DNA of 5,744 nucleotides from Planctomycetaceae bacterium (GTDB lineage: Bacteria > Planctomycetota > Planctomycetia > Planctomycetales > Planctomycetaceae): contig JALWSL010000375.1 in the NCBI GenBank assembly GCA_027080405.1, positions 1-5,744 on the forward strand, written 5' to 3'. The position numbers were made by a program, and so were the translations under genes. The notes beneath the pieces are model-generated. The model saw only the letters and a list, made by a program, of their open reading frames with translations, was not told where the DNA came from and made no database searches. This document shows, in pieces, positions 1-5,744 of this stretch (position 1 is its first letter; the number at the start of each line of letters is the position of its first letter).

Positions 1-827
1 AAACGGAAAAGAAAACCGGCTGGATCAATTACTTTGTGAATGTTTCCCGGCCGGGAAATTCGGAACAGGAATTTTTCATCACGTTGCAATATCGGCAACC
101 GATTTCGCCGCTGACAAAAACGACATTGCGGGGCGGTTTGCAATTGAATACGCCCCGGTTGCTCACTCCGGAAGGCGTCGCAGCGGTCGTTCAGCAATCG
201 CGGGCGGTTTTGTGGTTGCCGGAAGATTATGTGCCGGTCACAGTGGAAAAACCGTATCAACGGGTGCAACGCTCTCGGGCAGCCAGCCTCATTACGGGAA
301 TTCATGACGACACTTATCAGATTACCAAGCTGAATACGTGGATCGGGGGTTCTGCAGTAGCCGGGTTCGATTTCCCGACCGATGGGAACGCCTATGTTTA
401 CGAATCGCTTGGCGAAGGATATCAACTGCAGTTGACATACTGGTCACGTCTGTTGGCCAATGCTGCCTTGACAATCGCACTGATGCTGATTGCGCTCGTG
501 CTGATGCGAACCACATGGGAAAACAAGATTTTGGCCGTGATTGTCGTCGGAACGGTTTTATGTGCGGTCATGCAGTTTCAACCGGAGATGGTCAAGCAGG
601 GAATCGCGTCCGCCCAATATGGGATTGTCGCACTGTTTTTGATTTGGGTTATTCATGGCGTCTTCCAGCGTCGCCACTGTTGCACTGCGGGAAGTTGCAA
701 AACGGAACAGTCTCCCGAACCGGTCGAATTGAAATCGGAACCAGTTGGACAATCAGAACAGGCAGAATCATCTGAAAACGTGTTGGATCTTTCCGAAACA
801 GAGAAACCGGAAGAGAACATGGAATAA
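1..827 (+). CDS. 3' part of a membrane-anchored, beta-rich envelope protein (gene A, 5'-truncated)
   Basis: The frame is open to the left edge (first full codon at 3) and stops with TAA at 825-827. The GTG at 36 is probably internal, because in-frame codons before it give sensible protein (T-E-K-K-T-G-W-I-N-Y-F). Counting from that GTG, residues 1-125 are beta-like with alternating hydrophobic residues and contain the segment VVQQSRAVLWLPEDY (51-65). Three membrane helices follow at about 139-157, 165-182 and 194-211. After the last helix comes QRR, then H214-C215-C216-x4-C221, then an acidic Glu/Ser/Pro-rich tail of about 40 residues. There is no catalytic motif. Both the beta segment and the three-helix block resemble parts of the large downstream protein, so A is probably a paralogue in the same direction. 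The upstream part, presumably with a signal peptide, lies outside the window. Function unknown. Confidence 0.85.
   Translation, partial: TEKKTGWINYFVNVSRPGNSEQEFFITLQYRQPISPLTKTTLRGGLQLNTPRLLTPEGVAAVVQQSRAVLWLPEDYVPVTVEKPYQRVQRSRAASLITGIHDDTYQITKLNTWIGGSAVAGFDFPTDGNAYVYESLGEGYQLQLTYWSRLLANAALTIALMLIALVLMRTTWENKILAVIVVGTVLCAVMQFQPEMVKQGIASAQYGIVALFLIWVIHGVFQRRHCCTAGSCKTEQSPEPVELKSEPVGQSEQAESSENVLDLSETEKPEENME
21..248 (+). repeat. Beta segment of gene A, diverged paralogue of 3628-3825
   Basis: The protein reads W-I-N-Y-F-V-N-V-S-R-P-G-N and goes on to VVQQSRAVLWLPEDY. By eye it follows the same order as residues 865-930 of the large protein: GFVVSLSGNHS, a strand with a Y near its end (ITLQY versus DVLYG), a T-P-x-L stretch (NTPRLL versus STPLLP), then a W-containing strand (VLWLPED versus TEWEIHH). 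The similarity is protein-level only; the DNA has diverged. The exact limits are estimates. Confidence 0.45.
351..668 (+). repeat. Beta strand plus three-helix membrane block of gene A, paralogous to 4567-4932
   Basis: The order is FDFPTDG, YESLGEG, a strand ending QLQLTY, then three hydrophobic helices with an Arg after the first (LVLMR) and a Pro after the second (FQP). The large protein has the same order at residues 1178-1299: MQIPDDL, QSFGER, a strand ending LRLRY, a helix ending LLR, a helix ending with IVP, then a third long helix. Matching order and spacing of the landmarks supports common ancestry despite low identity. Confidence 0.5.
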
Positions 828-836
828 AACCGTAGG

Positions 837-851
837 GTCTGCTGTGCGGAC
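837..851 (+). other. Short hairpin after gene A, doubtful terminator
   Basis: GTCTGC and GCGGAC pair over six positions (one G-T wobble) around a three-base TGT loop, starting ten bases after the stop codon of gene A. The location would suit a terminator, but no T-tract follows (AGAATAG comes next), so it is at best a weak or factor-dependent end signal and could be chance. Confidence 0.2.
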
Positions 852-1010
852 AGAATAGAGCTATTGGGGGCACTTGAACAATCATGTCACATCTTCAGTT
901 TCTGCATTGCCATCCTGCAGATCAAAGAGACAGACAGTAATTACCAGAGCAATCCCTGGTACCGGCGGTGGTCCGCATAGCGGCCCCTACGACTACGACG
1001 TTTTTTATCC

Positions 1011-1026
1011 TCAGGTCTTAACCTGG
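1011..1026 (+). promoter_or_regulatory. Small inverted repeat just upstream of the large gene's start
   Basis: CAGGT at 1012-1016 and ACCTG at 1021-1025 are perfect inverted repeats around CTTA, with a possible T-G wobble extension on the outside. The repeat ends about ten bases before the ATG at 1036, overlapping where a ribosome-binding site would sit. No clear Shine-Dalgarno sequence is present there (only TGGA). It could be a weak translation-modulating hairpin or a protein site; a five-base stem may also be chance. Confidence 0.25.
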
Positions 1027-1035
1027 AACAATACG

Positions 1036-1149
1036 ATGCGAAACAAACAGTGCATAAAACAGAGCCGTCGAATGGACCGGGTAACAAGCTGGTTCTTCGT
1101 TCTCGCTTTCTCCATTTCATCGTTCTGCTCATTACAAACTGTGCTGGCT
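1036..1149 (+). other. N-terminal signal peptide of the large protein
   Basis: Residues 1-18 are rich in Arg and Lys. They are followed by a hydrophobic core from W19 to about L33 (WFFVLAFSISSF) and a V-L-A|Q site at residue 38/39, which fits signal peptidase I. Starting instead at Met13 (1072) leaves MDRVTSW and then the same core, a more standard length. Either choice predicts export of what follows. Confidence 0.7.
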
Positions 1150-4100
1150 CAGCCGCCCGCAAGTGGGAAGACGAACAGCGTTGAAGAACTGATCGATGAG
1201 CGTTACGAACGGGTTTATGTTCCCGAAAAAGATTTGGCCAAATACTGGTCTGCGGTCAAGCCGGGGGTTTTGCTTGGTAAAAAAGAATTCAAGGCCCTGC
1301 TGTTGCAGGCACAAAAAGCGAAGTCGCTTCAACAGGGACAACCGCGCGGGATTGTTGTTGAAAAGATCGAGTATCATGCGAAGATCAACGGGGATGTTCT
1401 CGCGATCGAAGCGAAATGTACGCTTTCCAAATATGAACCGGGCTGGGCGAAACTCGTCTTGCCGATCAATAATGTTTCGATCGTTCAAGCGAAACTCGGA
1501 AAAGAAACGGCTCCTCTGGGGATTGCCGGTAAACCGGCTCGGCTTGTTTTACTGGATGATTTCACAGGCGTGAGAGAATTGTCTGTCACGTTGACAACGC
1601 CTGTTCGCCGGGTTGGCACTGATGAAATCGCTTCCTTTTCACTTTTCCCCCAAACGGCTGCCACGCTGATCGTCGATGTGCCGAAATCCCGTTTGCTGGA
1701 GGTGAATGGTTCTGTCCTGGAGACCGAAGCGGAACATCGAAAGAAGCGGCAGGTGAAAACATCGGTCGGTGGAAGCTCGAACATTCAACTTCGTCTGCGC
1801 GATGCACTGGGCGAATCGCTGAATGATTCTCTTGTTTTCGCACAGACAATGTATGCGATTGGCGTGGAACGCGACAGCGTCAACTGGCAGGCGGAATGTC
1901 AACTCGATCTGTTCGGCAAGCGATTCAACCGGCTGGAGTTTTCTGTTCCGGCTGGTCTGGAAATTACGGATGTGAAAGCCCCGGGGCTACAGGCTTGGGA
2001 ACTGGAAGATGACGACAAACTGAAGAACCAGACAAAAATTACGCTGACGTTTCGTGAGACGATCCCCCGGCAAATTCGCGTGACGTTACTCGGAGTGCAA
2101 CTGCTGGAAAAGAGTGATGACTGGGCAATCGCGCCGCTTCAATTGCATGGCGTCACTTCCAACACGGGCGGATTGGCCATTTCGGTTGCCCCGCGGATGC
2201 GTTTGAAACCGCTGGAAATGAAGGGCGTACGGCCTGCGGTTCGTTATTGGGAGCCGGCGGCCAGGTTTATCCAGTCGGGCAGTATGCATTTTTATGATGT
2301 TTGGGAAGAAGATTTCACGTTTCGCCTTTCGACTTCGCAAACGACTCGTGAGGTGCAGGCGGCTGTGACGAATGTCCTCGATGTCGATGAAACCGACATT
2401 TCATTGACATCTTCCATCACGCTGCAAACGCTGTTTTCCCCTTTATATGAATTGAACCTCGAAATGCCTGCCGAGTGGTCGCCCAGGCAGATTCGACAAC
2501 AGCAGGATGAAATCGATTGGCAGTACATTTCCAGACAGGCGGGTGTGCATCGATTGCGGTTGCCGTTGCAGCCACCGTTAAAACCGGGCGAAAAAAGAAC
2601 GATTCAACTCGACCTCCGTTTGAATCGAGAGAAACCTCCGCAAGCATCTCCGCAGGCAAATGCGAAAGAGACGATCGTTCTGCCAGAGTTAAAGCTGGAA
2701 CATGTGAATATTCTGGAAGGCTCGTTTGTCGTGCGTGCCAACCCGCGGCTTGATGTCATTCCGCACGATATCAAGGGAATGGACCCGGCTTATTTGGGGA
2801 TGACAGGCGAACGGTTCGGTTATCGCTATCAGAATTCACATATTGCGGGACAGGTCGATGTCGTTCGCAAGCCGATGCGGTTCAATGTCACGACGATGCA
2901 GATTGTCTCTCTCGATGAAGAAACGGTTTCGCTGCGTTACCAAGTACTGCTCGATGTTGCTGGCGGTGGCTTGCGGGAATTGACGGCCCATCTTTCCACG
3001 GAAGCGACAATCAACGAAGAATTCCGTTCAGTCGGCACGATGCGGATTTCTGATCAGCAGCGCACAAAGACGAAAAGCGGAACAAGTTGGAAAATCAAAT
3101 TCGATCGCTACGTCACAGGGAAGGTGCCGTTGCTGCTTTCGGTGATTCTGCCGCGCGAAAAACAGAAAGAAATTACCGTTCCCGAACTCGTTTTCGATTC
3201 GGCACAACTCCAGCAGCAGTATCTCGCGTTTTCCGCCCGGACGGATCAGCGATTGAACGTAACGGTGAAAAACAAAGCTGGGGCAACTCTCGAGCCGGTT
3301 GATCCAGCTGACTTCCCAGCCGAAAACATGGCTGGTTATATTCCTCACCGCTCGCGAATTGTGGCCGTTTACCATGCGATCAAGCCGGGAGTGACTGCGG
3401 TCGTTTCTGAAAAGCGTTTCGATGCACAGGCGATTCCGACGGCAATCGGGCACGAACTTCGGCTCACTTCGCTGTTGTTGGAAAGTGGGCAGTTCCAGCA
3501 GCAGGCAACATTGACATTTGCGGCCGTGGGGGTGCAGTCGATGATCGTTCGATTGCCCGAAAACGCGACGCTGTGGTCTACCAGTATCGATCATGTTCCT
3601 GTGACCGCCCGCAAGGTGAAAGGAGGGTTTGTTGTATCGCTCTCCGGGAATCATTCGACTAAAAAACGTCGCACGATTGATGTCCTGTACGGTTTCGATA
3701 ATGAAACTGAAGAGCTGGGAGCTTTTTCGACGCCGCTGCTTCCCTCACCTGAGTTCGCCGTCCTGAGTGGAACCGGGAATCGGCAACCGCTGCGGATTCT
3801 CAAAACCGAATGGGAAATTCATCACGCGATCGATTCCCAAATTGAACCGCTTGAACCTGGTGTCGAACAGATGAAAGAATCTGAAACCCCGAACTGGCTT
3901 TCGAAGTTGATCCAGAAGATCCTGCAATCAGGCTGGCAGGCGGTGTTGATGAATCTGTTTATCGGATTGGTGATCCTGATGATTCCCGCTGGCTTGATTA
4001 CACTGTTCAGAAAAAAAGGCTGGGCGCTGTATCCTTCAGAAACAGATAAACAGCCAGGTTGGCTCCCTGTGTTGTTGGTATTCGGTTGTCTCGCCACGAT

Positions 4101-5744
4101 TCTTGTCCTTTTGTTGCTTCCTGCAACAGAGACGGCCAGAGAAGCGGCAAATAGGGTCGGTTCTGACTACGCCCATGAATTTGAAGCTGGTTCATCAACG
4201 ACATCGGAAAAAGCGATGGCCGATTTCGTCGAAAGTTCACCGATGGCACCAGCCAGCGAACCCAGCCTTGCGACAGAATATGAGTTATCTGATGAAGAAA
4301 TGGCAAACGTTGCCAAGGAAATGGAGCGGGCAGCCGGCGAAAAATTATCGAAGAAAAAGAATGTGGCTGACAGTCCGTTCGCCCTGCCAGCCAAATCGGG
4401 GGGAGAGAAAAAAGAGAAGAATCTGAGAGCGGGAAAGGGAGAAACACCCCGGCCGCCGGTCGTGCAATCTGAGAATGCAGGCTTTGCGAATGCTCAACCG
4501 ACTGGCACAGAACCTGCCACAAGAGAAGGGAAAAAGTTGGCAGGGAAAAGAACATCAACTGATGGTCTGCTCTCCCTGCAATTGGCGATGCAGATTCCTG
4601 ATGATTTACGAGTGACGCGGTTGCAATCATTCGGGGAGCGGGCGAGTGCGGGAGGATTGCGGTTGCGTTATCTTTCGCAGACAGCGGTGAATCGGTTACG
4701 TTGGCTGATTATTGCCGGCGTCCTGTTGATCTTCTGGCTGCTGCGACATGCGAAAATGGTCTCACGATGCAGTTGGCTGGTGCTTGTGTTCGGGTTGCCG
4801 GTGGTGGCGATGGGAATTGTTCCCGATCTGTTTTTACCACTGATCGAAGGAGTGCTTCTGGGCGGCGTGTTGGGCACGTTGGTTTGGCTCGGACTGGCTG
4901 TCCTGCACCTTTGCCTCTTTGTCCTTCATCGTGTTTGTCGTTTCGCGGAATGGGTGACCAAATTCGGGCCGTCCGCCGCGGGGTTGCTGATTCTTGTTGC
5001 GATTCAAACAGGCTCAAGTGAACTGCGTGCCAAAGAACCGGCTGTCAAGCCACAAATTCAGCAGCGAACACAAAGTATCCAAACGCAACGCAATCATAAT
5101 CTTCAGCAAAAGGAGGTCGTAACACCGCTTCGCAAGCCGGTCTCCCCGGGATCTGTTGTGCCGATTGTTCCCGCAGAAAAACAGAAACTTCCGCTTGTTT
5201 TTCCGTACGCCGATGCGAAAAAACCATTAGCCGCCGAGCGTGTTTTTGTGCCCAAAAGCGAGTATCTCAAACTGTGGGAAATTGCCCATCCGGAAGAATC
5301 GATTGCTCCGGCACCACTGGCGTATTTGGTGAATGAGGCCTCTTTCGTGGCGGAAATTGTTCAGTCGGACGGGGCTTCCAGGCAGCAGACGGTTTCCGTG
5401 AATGCCCGTTTTGTGATTCGCAATTTTCGTGGGGAACAACAAACCGTGCCGCTTCCATTGGGGGCGGTCATGATGGAATCAGTTGAGGTGAACGGACAAA
5501 AAACGGTCGCAACATTGGTGGGAAAGAATCAGCCTGCCGTTCTTGTTCCGGGTGAGAAACTTTCACTCGTCGATGTTCAATTTCGTCTGCCCGCCAACGC
5601 CGTGAATAAAGCCGGTCGGTTCACGATTTCCTTTCAGCCGGTTGCCGCAGGATCCTTTTCGTTTTTGCTGCCGAATAAAGAAACGCAGGTTCGTATTAAC
5701 GATGGAAAAACATTGTATCAGCTGGTGACAAAACAGGAGCAAAC
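1036..5744 (+). CDS. Giant exported multi-pass membrane protein with duplicated ERV[YF]VP module (3'-truncated)
   Basis: One frame runs from ATG 1036 to the right edge without a stop, at least 1569 residues. The order is: signal peptide (1-38); first ERVYVP...W module (58-71 and the beta region after it); a long beta-rich exported region to about 930 with no recognised enzymatic motif; an amphipathic stretch before membrane helices at about 967-991 and 1009-1029; a Lys/Glu/Ala/Pro-rich linker (1030-1175); a beta segment; helices at about 1223-1236, 1247-1263 and 1272-1297; a second signal-like segment (1307-1332); a Gln/Pro-rich spacer; and a second module, ERVFVP...W, from 1401 to the edge. 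ATG 1072 (Met13) is an alternative start giving a more compact signal peptide; neither has a strong ribosome site. The positive RKKGW after the first helix fits an out-to-in crossing. I infer an envelope structural role. It may be a fusion of two paralogous genes, or this may be the family's normal form. Function unknown. Confidence 0.9.
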   Translation, partial: MRNKQCIKQSRRMDRVTSWFFVLAFSISSFCSLQTVLAQPPASGKTNSVEELIDERYERVYVPEKDLAKYWSAVKPGVLLGKKEFKALLLQAQKAKSLQQGQPRGIVVEKIEYHAKINGDVLAIEAKCTLSKYEPGWAKLVLPINNVSIVQAKLGKETAPLGIAGKPARLVLLDDFTGVRELSVTLTTPVRRVGTDEIASFSLFPQTAATLIVDVPKSRLLEVNGSVLETEAEHRKKRQVKTSVGGSSNIQLRLRDALGESLNDSLVFAQTMYAIGVERDSVNWQAECQLDLFGKRFNRLEFSVPAGLEITDVKAPGLQAWELEDDDKLKNQTKITLTFRETIPRQIRVTLLGVQLLEKSDDWAIAPLQLHGVTSNTGGLAISVAPRMRLKPLEMKGVRPAVRYWEPAARFIQSGSMHFYDVWEEDFTFRLSTSQTTREVQAAVTNVLDVDETDISLTSSITLQTLFSPLYELNLEMPAEWSPRQIRQQQDEIDWQYISRQAGVHRLRLPLQPPLKPGEKRTIQLDLRLNREKPPQASPQANAKETIVLPELKLEHVNILEGSFVVRANPRLDVIPHDIKGMDPAYLGMTGERFGYRYQNSHIAGQVDVVRKPMRFNVTTMQIVSLDEETVSLRYQVLLDVAGGGLRELTAHLSTEATINEEFRSVGTMRISDQQRTKTKSGTSWKIKFDRYVTGKVPLLLSVILPREKQKEITVPELVFDSAQLQQQYLAFSARTDQRLNVTVKNKAGATLEPVDPADFPAENMAGYIPHRSRIVAVYHAIKPGVTAVVSEKRFDAQAIPTAIGHELRLTSLLLESGQFQQQATLTFAAVGVQSMIVRLPENATLWSTSIDHVPVTARKVKGGFVVSLSGNHSTKKRRTIDVLYGFDNETEELGAFSTPLLPSPEFAVLSGTGNRQPLRILKTEWEIHHAIDSQIEPLEPGVEQMKESETPNWLSKLIQKILQSGWQAVLMNLFIGLVILMIPAGLITLFRKKGWALYPSETDKQPGWLPVLLVFGCLATILVLLLLPATETAREAANRVGSDYAHEFEAGSSTTSEKAMADFVESSPMAPASEPSLATEYELSDEEMANVAKEMERAAGEKLSKKKNVADSPFALPAKSGGEKKEKNLRAGKGETPRPPVVQSENAGFANAQPTGTEPATREGKKLAGKRTSTDGLLSLQLAMQIPDDLRVTRLQSFGERASAGGLRLRYLSQTAVNRLRWLIIAGVLLIFWLLRHAKMVSRCSWLVLVFGLPVVAMGIVPDLFLPLIEGVLLGGVLGTLVWLGLAVLHLCLFVLHRVCRFAEWVTKFGPSAAGLLILVAIQTGSSELRAKEPAVKPQIQQRTQSIQTQRNHNLQQKEVVTPLRKPVSPGSVVPIVPAEKQKLPLVFPYADAKKPLAAERVFVPKSEYLKLWEIAHPEESIAPAPLAYLVNEASFVAEIVQSDGASRQQTVSVNARFVIRNFRGEQQTVPLPLGAVMMESVEVNGQKTVATLVGKNQPAVLVPGEKLSLVDVQFRLPANAVNKAGRFTISFQPVAAGSFSFLLPNKETQVRINDGKTLYQLVTKQEQ
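1207..1740 (+). repeat. First copy of the ERV[YF]VP module (residues 58-235)
   Basis: The copy begins ERVYVPEKDLAKYW and continues into a beta-rich domain: strand IEYHAKI, strand DVLAIEAKCTL, then KLVLPINNVSI with a following 'KLG' turn, strand RLVLLDD, strand LSVTLTTPV, and a final strand TLIVDVP. The same order of strands is found in the second copy at 5236. It lies just after the signal peptide, so it is exported. The 3' limit is approximate. I know of no enzymatic activity for this module. Confidence 0.6.
3628..3825 (+). repeat. Beta segment of the large protein, paralogous to 21-248 of gene A
   Basis: Residues 865-930 (GFVVSLSGNHS ... STPLLPS ... TEWEIHH) follow the order of landmarks seen in gene A. 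In gene A this segment is followed after about 65 residues by the three-helix block; here about 275 residues separate them because of the helix pair and linker. Limits are estimated by eye. Confidence 0.45.
3934..4563 (+). other. Two membrane helices and charged linker, absent from the equivalent place in gene A
   Basis: Residues 967-991 (WQAVLMNLFIGLVILMIPAG and on to LF) form a helix followed by RKKGW, which suggests the loop after it is cytoplasmic. Residues 1009-1029 form the second helix, with an L-V-L-L-L-L-P end. After that, about 145 residues are low in hydrophobics and rich in Ala, Glu, Lys, Ser and Pro, with a likely helical stretch (SDEEMANVAKEMERAAGEKL) and then Lys/Gly/Glu-rich disordered sequence. 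By the inferred topology this linker is on the exported side. Confidence 0.6.
4567..4932 (+). repeat. Beta strand plus three-helix block of the large protein, paralogous to 351-668
   Basis: Residues 1178-1212 form beta strands (LLSLQLAMQIPDD ... GGLRLRY). They are followed by hydrophobic helices at about 1223-1236 (ending LLR), 1247-1263 (ending IVP) and 1272-1297, the last leading into HRVCR. In gene A this block is the end of the folded protein, with only a tail after it. Here the frame continues straight into a new signal-like segment, which marks the likely junction of two units. Confidence 0.5.
4954..5031 (+). other. Internal signal-peptide-like segment at the junction of two units
   Basis: From GTG 4954 (residue 1307) the protein reads VTKFGPSAAGLLILVAIQTG and then SSELRA|KEP, i.e. 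one lysine, a hydrophobic core and an A-type cleavage site, followed by a Gln/Pro-rich spacer and the second ERVFVP module. This is the layout of the N-terminus at 1036. GGA at 4947-4949 sits four bases before the GTG, a poor ribosome site. In the continuous protein this segment would act as a sixth membrane helix or an internally cleaved signal. Confidence 0.45.
5236..5744 (+). repeat. Second copy of the ERV[YF]VP module (residues 1401 to the edge)
   Basis: ERVFVPKSEYLKLW matches ERVYVPEKDLAKYW of the first copy at 7 of 14 positions, with Y/F and D/E also conservative and identical E-to-W spacing. After it come a strand ASFVAEI (versus IEYHAKI), VSVNARFVI (versus AIEAKCTL), TVPLPLGAVMMESVEVNG (versus KLVLPINNVSIVQAKLG), a strand ending in FRLP, and FSFLLPNKE (versus TLIVDVPKS). 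The copy is cut by the end of the window. Confidence 0.6.

Larger units (their letters stand above)
828..1035 (+). other. Intergenic leader between gene A and the large gene
   Basis: This 208-base stretch holds no gene that I can support. The frame of the large gene is open back to 859 (TAG at 856-858) but has no ATG before 1036, and its translation there is unlike a protein (G-T-G-G-G-P-H-S-G-P-Y-D-Y-D). TTGAAC at 874-879 is the only fair -35-like hexamer and has no matching -10 at normal spacing. A run of six T lies at 1001-1006. Two small inverted repeats are listed separately. Whether the large gene has its own promoter or is read through from gene A cannot be decided here. Confidence 0.5.

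Noticed and set aside
338..775. 145-codon forward frame inside gene A
   Set aside because: It overlaps gene A in another frame, and its translation (many Arg, Cys and Asp) lacks the ordered helices that gene A's frame shows in the same bases.
859..1035. In-frame extension of the large protein upstream of ATG 1036, for example from TTG 874
   Set aside because: A run of G lies just before TTG 874, but the translated residues are low-quality and would put about 54 residues before an obvious signal peptide.
1063..1083. Twin-arginine signal (S-R-R-M-D-R at residues 10-15)
   Set aside because: The positions after the arginine pair should be hydrophobic but are M-D-R-V, so it does not fit the Tat consensus. 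A Sec-type signal is more likely.
1120..1131. Lipoprotein signal around S-S-F-C (residues 28-31)
   Set aside because: The residues before the cysteine do not fit a lipobox (needs a small residue right before Cys), and a V-L-A|Q site follows downstream.
3028..3654. 208-codon reverse-strand open frame
   Set aside because: It lies opposite the large beta-rich protein. Its translation is rich in Arg, His, Phe and Asn without domain-like order, as expected for an antisense shadow.
4007..4630. 207-codon reverse-strand open frame rich in Ser, Leu and Pro
   Set aside because: It is antisense to the membrane helices and Lys/Glu-rich linker of the large gene, whose complement naturally reads as Leu/Phe/Ser/Pro. 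No start signal or recognisable domain.
4701..5021. 106-codon forward frame over the junction of units B and C
   Set aside because: It overlaps the membrane helices of the main frame and is Arg/Cys-rich with no domain-like pattern. The ATG at 4950 inside it gives only a short peptide that ends at 5021.
1..5744. CRISPR array, tRNA or rRNA gene, insertion sequence, toxin-antitoxin or defence cassette
   Set aside because: I saw no short direct repeats with spacers, no tRNA-like cloverleaf, no transposase motif and no nuclease or kinase motif. Nearly all of the window is explained by two long coding frames.

Overview
The window looks like a bacterial chromosome fragment, most likely from a planctomycete (Planctomycetota) with roughly balanced GC content. 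I base this on the proteins: very long exported, beta-rich proteins with interspersed membrane helices and a recurring 'ERV[YF]VP...W' module are a style I associate with that phylum. This assignment rests on memory of the family; no search was run.

Layout: (1) positions 1-827 hold the 3' end of a plus-strand gene (A), open at the left edge, which ends in a beta segment, three membrane helices, a cysteine cluster and an acidic tail. (2) Positions 828-1035 are a short intergenic leader with no convincing promoter and two weak hairpins. (3) From the ATG at 1036 one plus-strand frame runs with no stop to the right edge at 5744. I checked it codon by codon: it is at least 1569 residues long and still open. 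Every other reading frame over these bases looks like a shadow.

The main observation is internal homology. The large protein starts with a signal peptide and an 'ERVYVP' module, continues as a long beta-rich exported region, crosses the membrane several times, and then at about residue 1307 shows a second signal-peptide-like segment followed by a second 'ERVFVP' module, 4029 bases downstream of the first. The C-terminal beta and membrane part of gene A also aligns by eye with residues about 865-930 and 1178-1299 of the large protein. The window can therefore be read as pieces of three related units in a row (end of A, complete unit B, beginning of C), with B and C joined in one frame. Relative to A, unit B carries about 210 extra residues: two membrane helices and a charged, disordered linker.

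No catalytic motif, RNA gene, mobile element, CRISPR array or defence cassette was found. The function of these proteins is unknown to me. What the sequence supports is an envelope-located, membrane-anchored beta-rich protein, possibly a structural or surface component, made from a tandemly arranged paralogous family.
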